Below are positions 63,218 to 64,000 of a stretch of DNA of 64,000 nucleotides, piece after piece. A model generated the notes under the pieces. It saw only the letters and a program-made list of their open reading frames with translations, was not told where the DNA came from and ran no database searches. Position numbers and translations under genes: made by a program. The stretch lies in contig QXZA01000005.1 of assembly GCA_009886625.1 (NCBI GenBank), positions 1 to 64,000 of the forward strand, in the 5' to 3' direction. Each line of letters opens with the position of its first letter. Positions within the stretch are counted from its first letter, which is position 1. This DNA is from Flavobacteriaceae bacterium (GTDB lineage Bacteria; Bacteroidota; Bacteroidia; Flavobacteriales; Flavobacteriaceae).

Positions 63218-63229
63218 ATAGATATCTAT
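63218..63229. promoter_or_regulatory. Palindrome ATAGATATCTAT upstream of the Lrp gene
   Basis: Perfect 12-bp palindrome 29 bases before the Lrp start on the minus strand, adjoining a plus-strand -7 box at 63229. Lrp/AsnC proteins usually bind short A+T-rich palindromes in their own promoters. Chance occurrence is possible. Confidence 0.35.
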
Positions 63230-63236
63230 ATATTTG
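63229..63236 (+). promoter_or_regulatory. Candidate -7 box for the DUF423 gene
   Basis: TATATTTG (TAnnTTTG), 112 bases before the DUF423 ATG. Confidence 0.35.
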
Positions 63237-63348
63237 GCAATATACTATACAATTAAAACTAAAACCGACTTTTTGATTAAAAAATTATAACAAGACTTTA
63301 AAAATCATAAGTTAATTTTACAGTTTAAGATTGAGAAAATAAATTATT

Positions 63349-63738
63349 ATGCAAAATACGATGCGTGTTTATGGGAGCTTGTTTATGGCTATTGCAATTG
63401 TCTTGGGGGCTTTTGCGAGTCATTATTTAAAATCAATTTTAATACCAGAATCAATCGTAAGTTTTGAAGTGGGTGTGCGGTATTTGGTGTACCATGGTTT
63501 GGCTTTATTGACTTTATCCACCATACCTTTGGACTCTCTCAAAAAGCAACAGCAGATTGTAAGACTATTTATATTTGGGAGTTGCCTTTTTTCTGGAAGT
63601 ATTTTTATACTAAGTTTTAAAGCATTGATTCCATTTTCTATAAGTCTACTAGGACCTATTACTCCGGTAGGAGGAGGTTTTTTGATAGCTGCTTGGGTGC
63701 TTTTATTCTTTCATTTTTTAAAAGTTAAAAAAGAATAA
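63349..63738 (+). CDS. DUF423 membrane protein
   Basis: 129 residues with four helices. Starts MRVYGSLFMAIAIVLGAFAS after a short lead and has SFEVGVRYLVYHGLALLTLS and LLGPITPVGGGFLIAAWVLL, which are DUF423 (YgdD-like) blocks. Function unknown. Faces hemD. Confidence 0.88.
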   Translation: MQNTMRVYGSLFMAIAIVLGAFASHYLKSILIPESIVSFEVGVRYLVYHGLALLTLSTIPLDSLKKQQQIVRLFIFGSCLFSGSIFILSFKALIPFSISLLGPITPVGGGFLIAAWVLLFFHFLKVKKE

Positions 63739-63742
63739 GAAA

Positions 63743-64000
63743 CTAGTTTACTGACTCAATATACTTTTCTATTGCCATGGTCATAGAGGGGGTTTCAGGC
63801 ATAGGTGCTTTAATGTCAATTCTCAAATTCGCCAATTTAGCTGCTTCAATGGTGGAGTTTCCGTAAACGGCAATTCGAGTGTCATTTTGTTTAAAGTCTG
63901 GAAAGTTTTTGAATAAGGATTCAATTCCAGAGGGACTAAAAAAGACTAGAATATCATAGTAGACATCTCTTAAGTCAGAAAGATCACTAACCACAGTTCG
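63743..64000 (-). CDS. hemD: Uroporphyrinogen-III synthase, C-terminal part
   Basis: The window cuts this gene; about 85 C-terminal residues are visible. DILVFFSPSGIESLFKNF, then RIAVYGNSTIEAAKLANLRI and TPSMTMAIEKYI are the typical end of HemD, which closes hydroxymethylbilane to uroporphyrinogen III in haem synthesis. The GTG at 63994 is inside the protein, not a start. Confidence 0.8.
   Translation of the reverse strand, partial: RTVVSDLSDLRDVYYDILVFFSPSGIESLFKNFPDFKQNDTRIAVYGNSTIEAAKLANLRIDIKAPMPETPSMTMAIEKYIESVN

Overview
The window is A+T-rich chromosomal DNA of a bacterium in the phylum Bacteroidota, most likely a marine member of the Flavobacteriaceae. Pointers are: candidate promoters with the Bacteroidota -7 box TAnnTTTG; start codons preceded by A-rich leaders rather than strong Shine-Dalgarno sites; an outer-membrane beta-barrel receptor with a carboxypeptidase-like N-terminal domain; an ExbB / membrane protein / ExbD / ExbD / barrel-protein run; the order ftsX, DUF3098 gene, uppP, truB; and many secreted glycan-active enzymes. 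No rRNA, CRISPR array or intact insertion sequence was seen. One tRNA is present (Ser, anticodon GGA).

Layout. (1) About 0.1-5.2 kb is an accessory, decayed stretch. It holds gene fragments facing each other (InlB-type repeat protein, AraC tail, an unknown fragment), a 36-bp sequence present twice, and a run of small, mostly exported proteins that share a near-identical 5' leader and twin terminators. (2) 5.2-9.1 kb: a CDP-alcohol phosphotransferase, a DoxX-like protein, a remnant of a possible LPP20-type lipoprotein, an Nramp-like transporter without the usual metal ligands, and a short-chain dehydrogenase. (3) 9.1-28.7 kb: a glycan-degradation region. A minus-strand block encodes an esterase, CotH-like protein, sugar isomerase-like protein, GH3 glycosidase, HAD phosphatase and a TonB-type receptor. 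A plus-strand block encodes an M20 amidohydrolase, an EEP-family phosphatase and a DUF2911 protein. After a minus-strand GDSL esterase comes a tightly packed plus-strand operon: GH29 fucosidase, shortened DUF5009 acyltransferase, sulfatase, GH29 fucosidase, sulfatase and three very small proteins. Two fucosidases and two sulfatases in one operon point to a fucose-rich sulfated glycan such as fucoidan (inference). No SusC/SusD pair is in the window.

(4) 28.7-33.3 kb: fatty-acid beta-oxidation (SCP2 protein, FadN-type multifunctional enzyme, thiolase, TetR regulator) with a perfect palindromic operator candidate between the divergent SCP2 and fadN genes. (5) 33.3-37.1 kb: a sodium/solute symporter, a truncated Gfo/Idh/MocA dehydrogenase, and a umuC-umuD pair. 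(6) 37.3-41.7 kb: sucA-sucB of the TCA cycle and a retropepsin-like protein. (7) 41.7-64 kb: core genes, namely tatD, tRNA-Ser, the energy-transduction cluster, rpoN, asnS, an MMPL transporter, pyrH-frr, nadABC, ftsX-DUF3098-uppP-truB, leuS, a SemiSWEET, a YugP-type metallopeptidase, an Lrp regulator, DUF423 and the 3' end of hemD.

The parts most worth a second look are the shared-leader gene array at 0.8-4.6 kb, the in-frame internal deletion in the DUF5009 gene, and the fad palindrome. I did not find a clearly new multi-gene system; the array is the nearest candidate and the functional reading of it is speculative.
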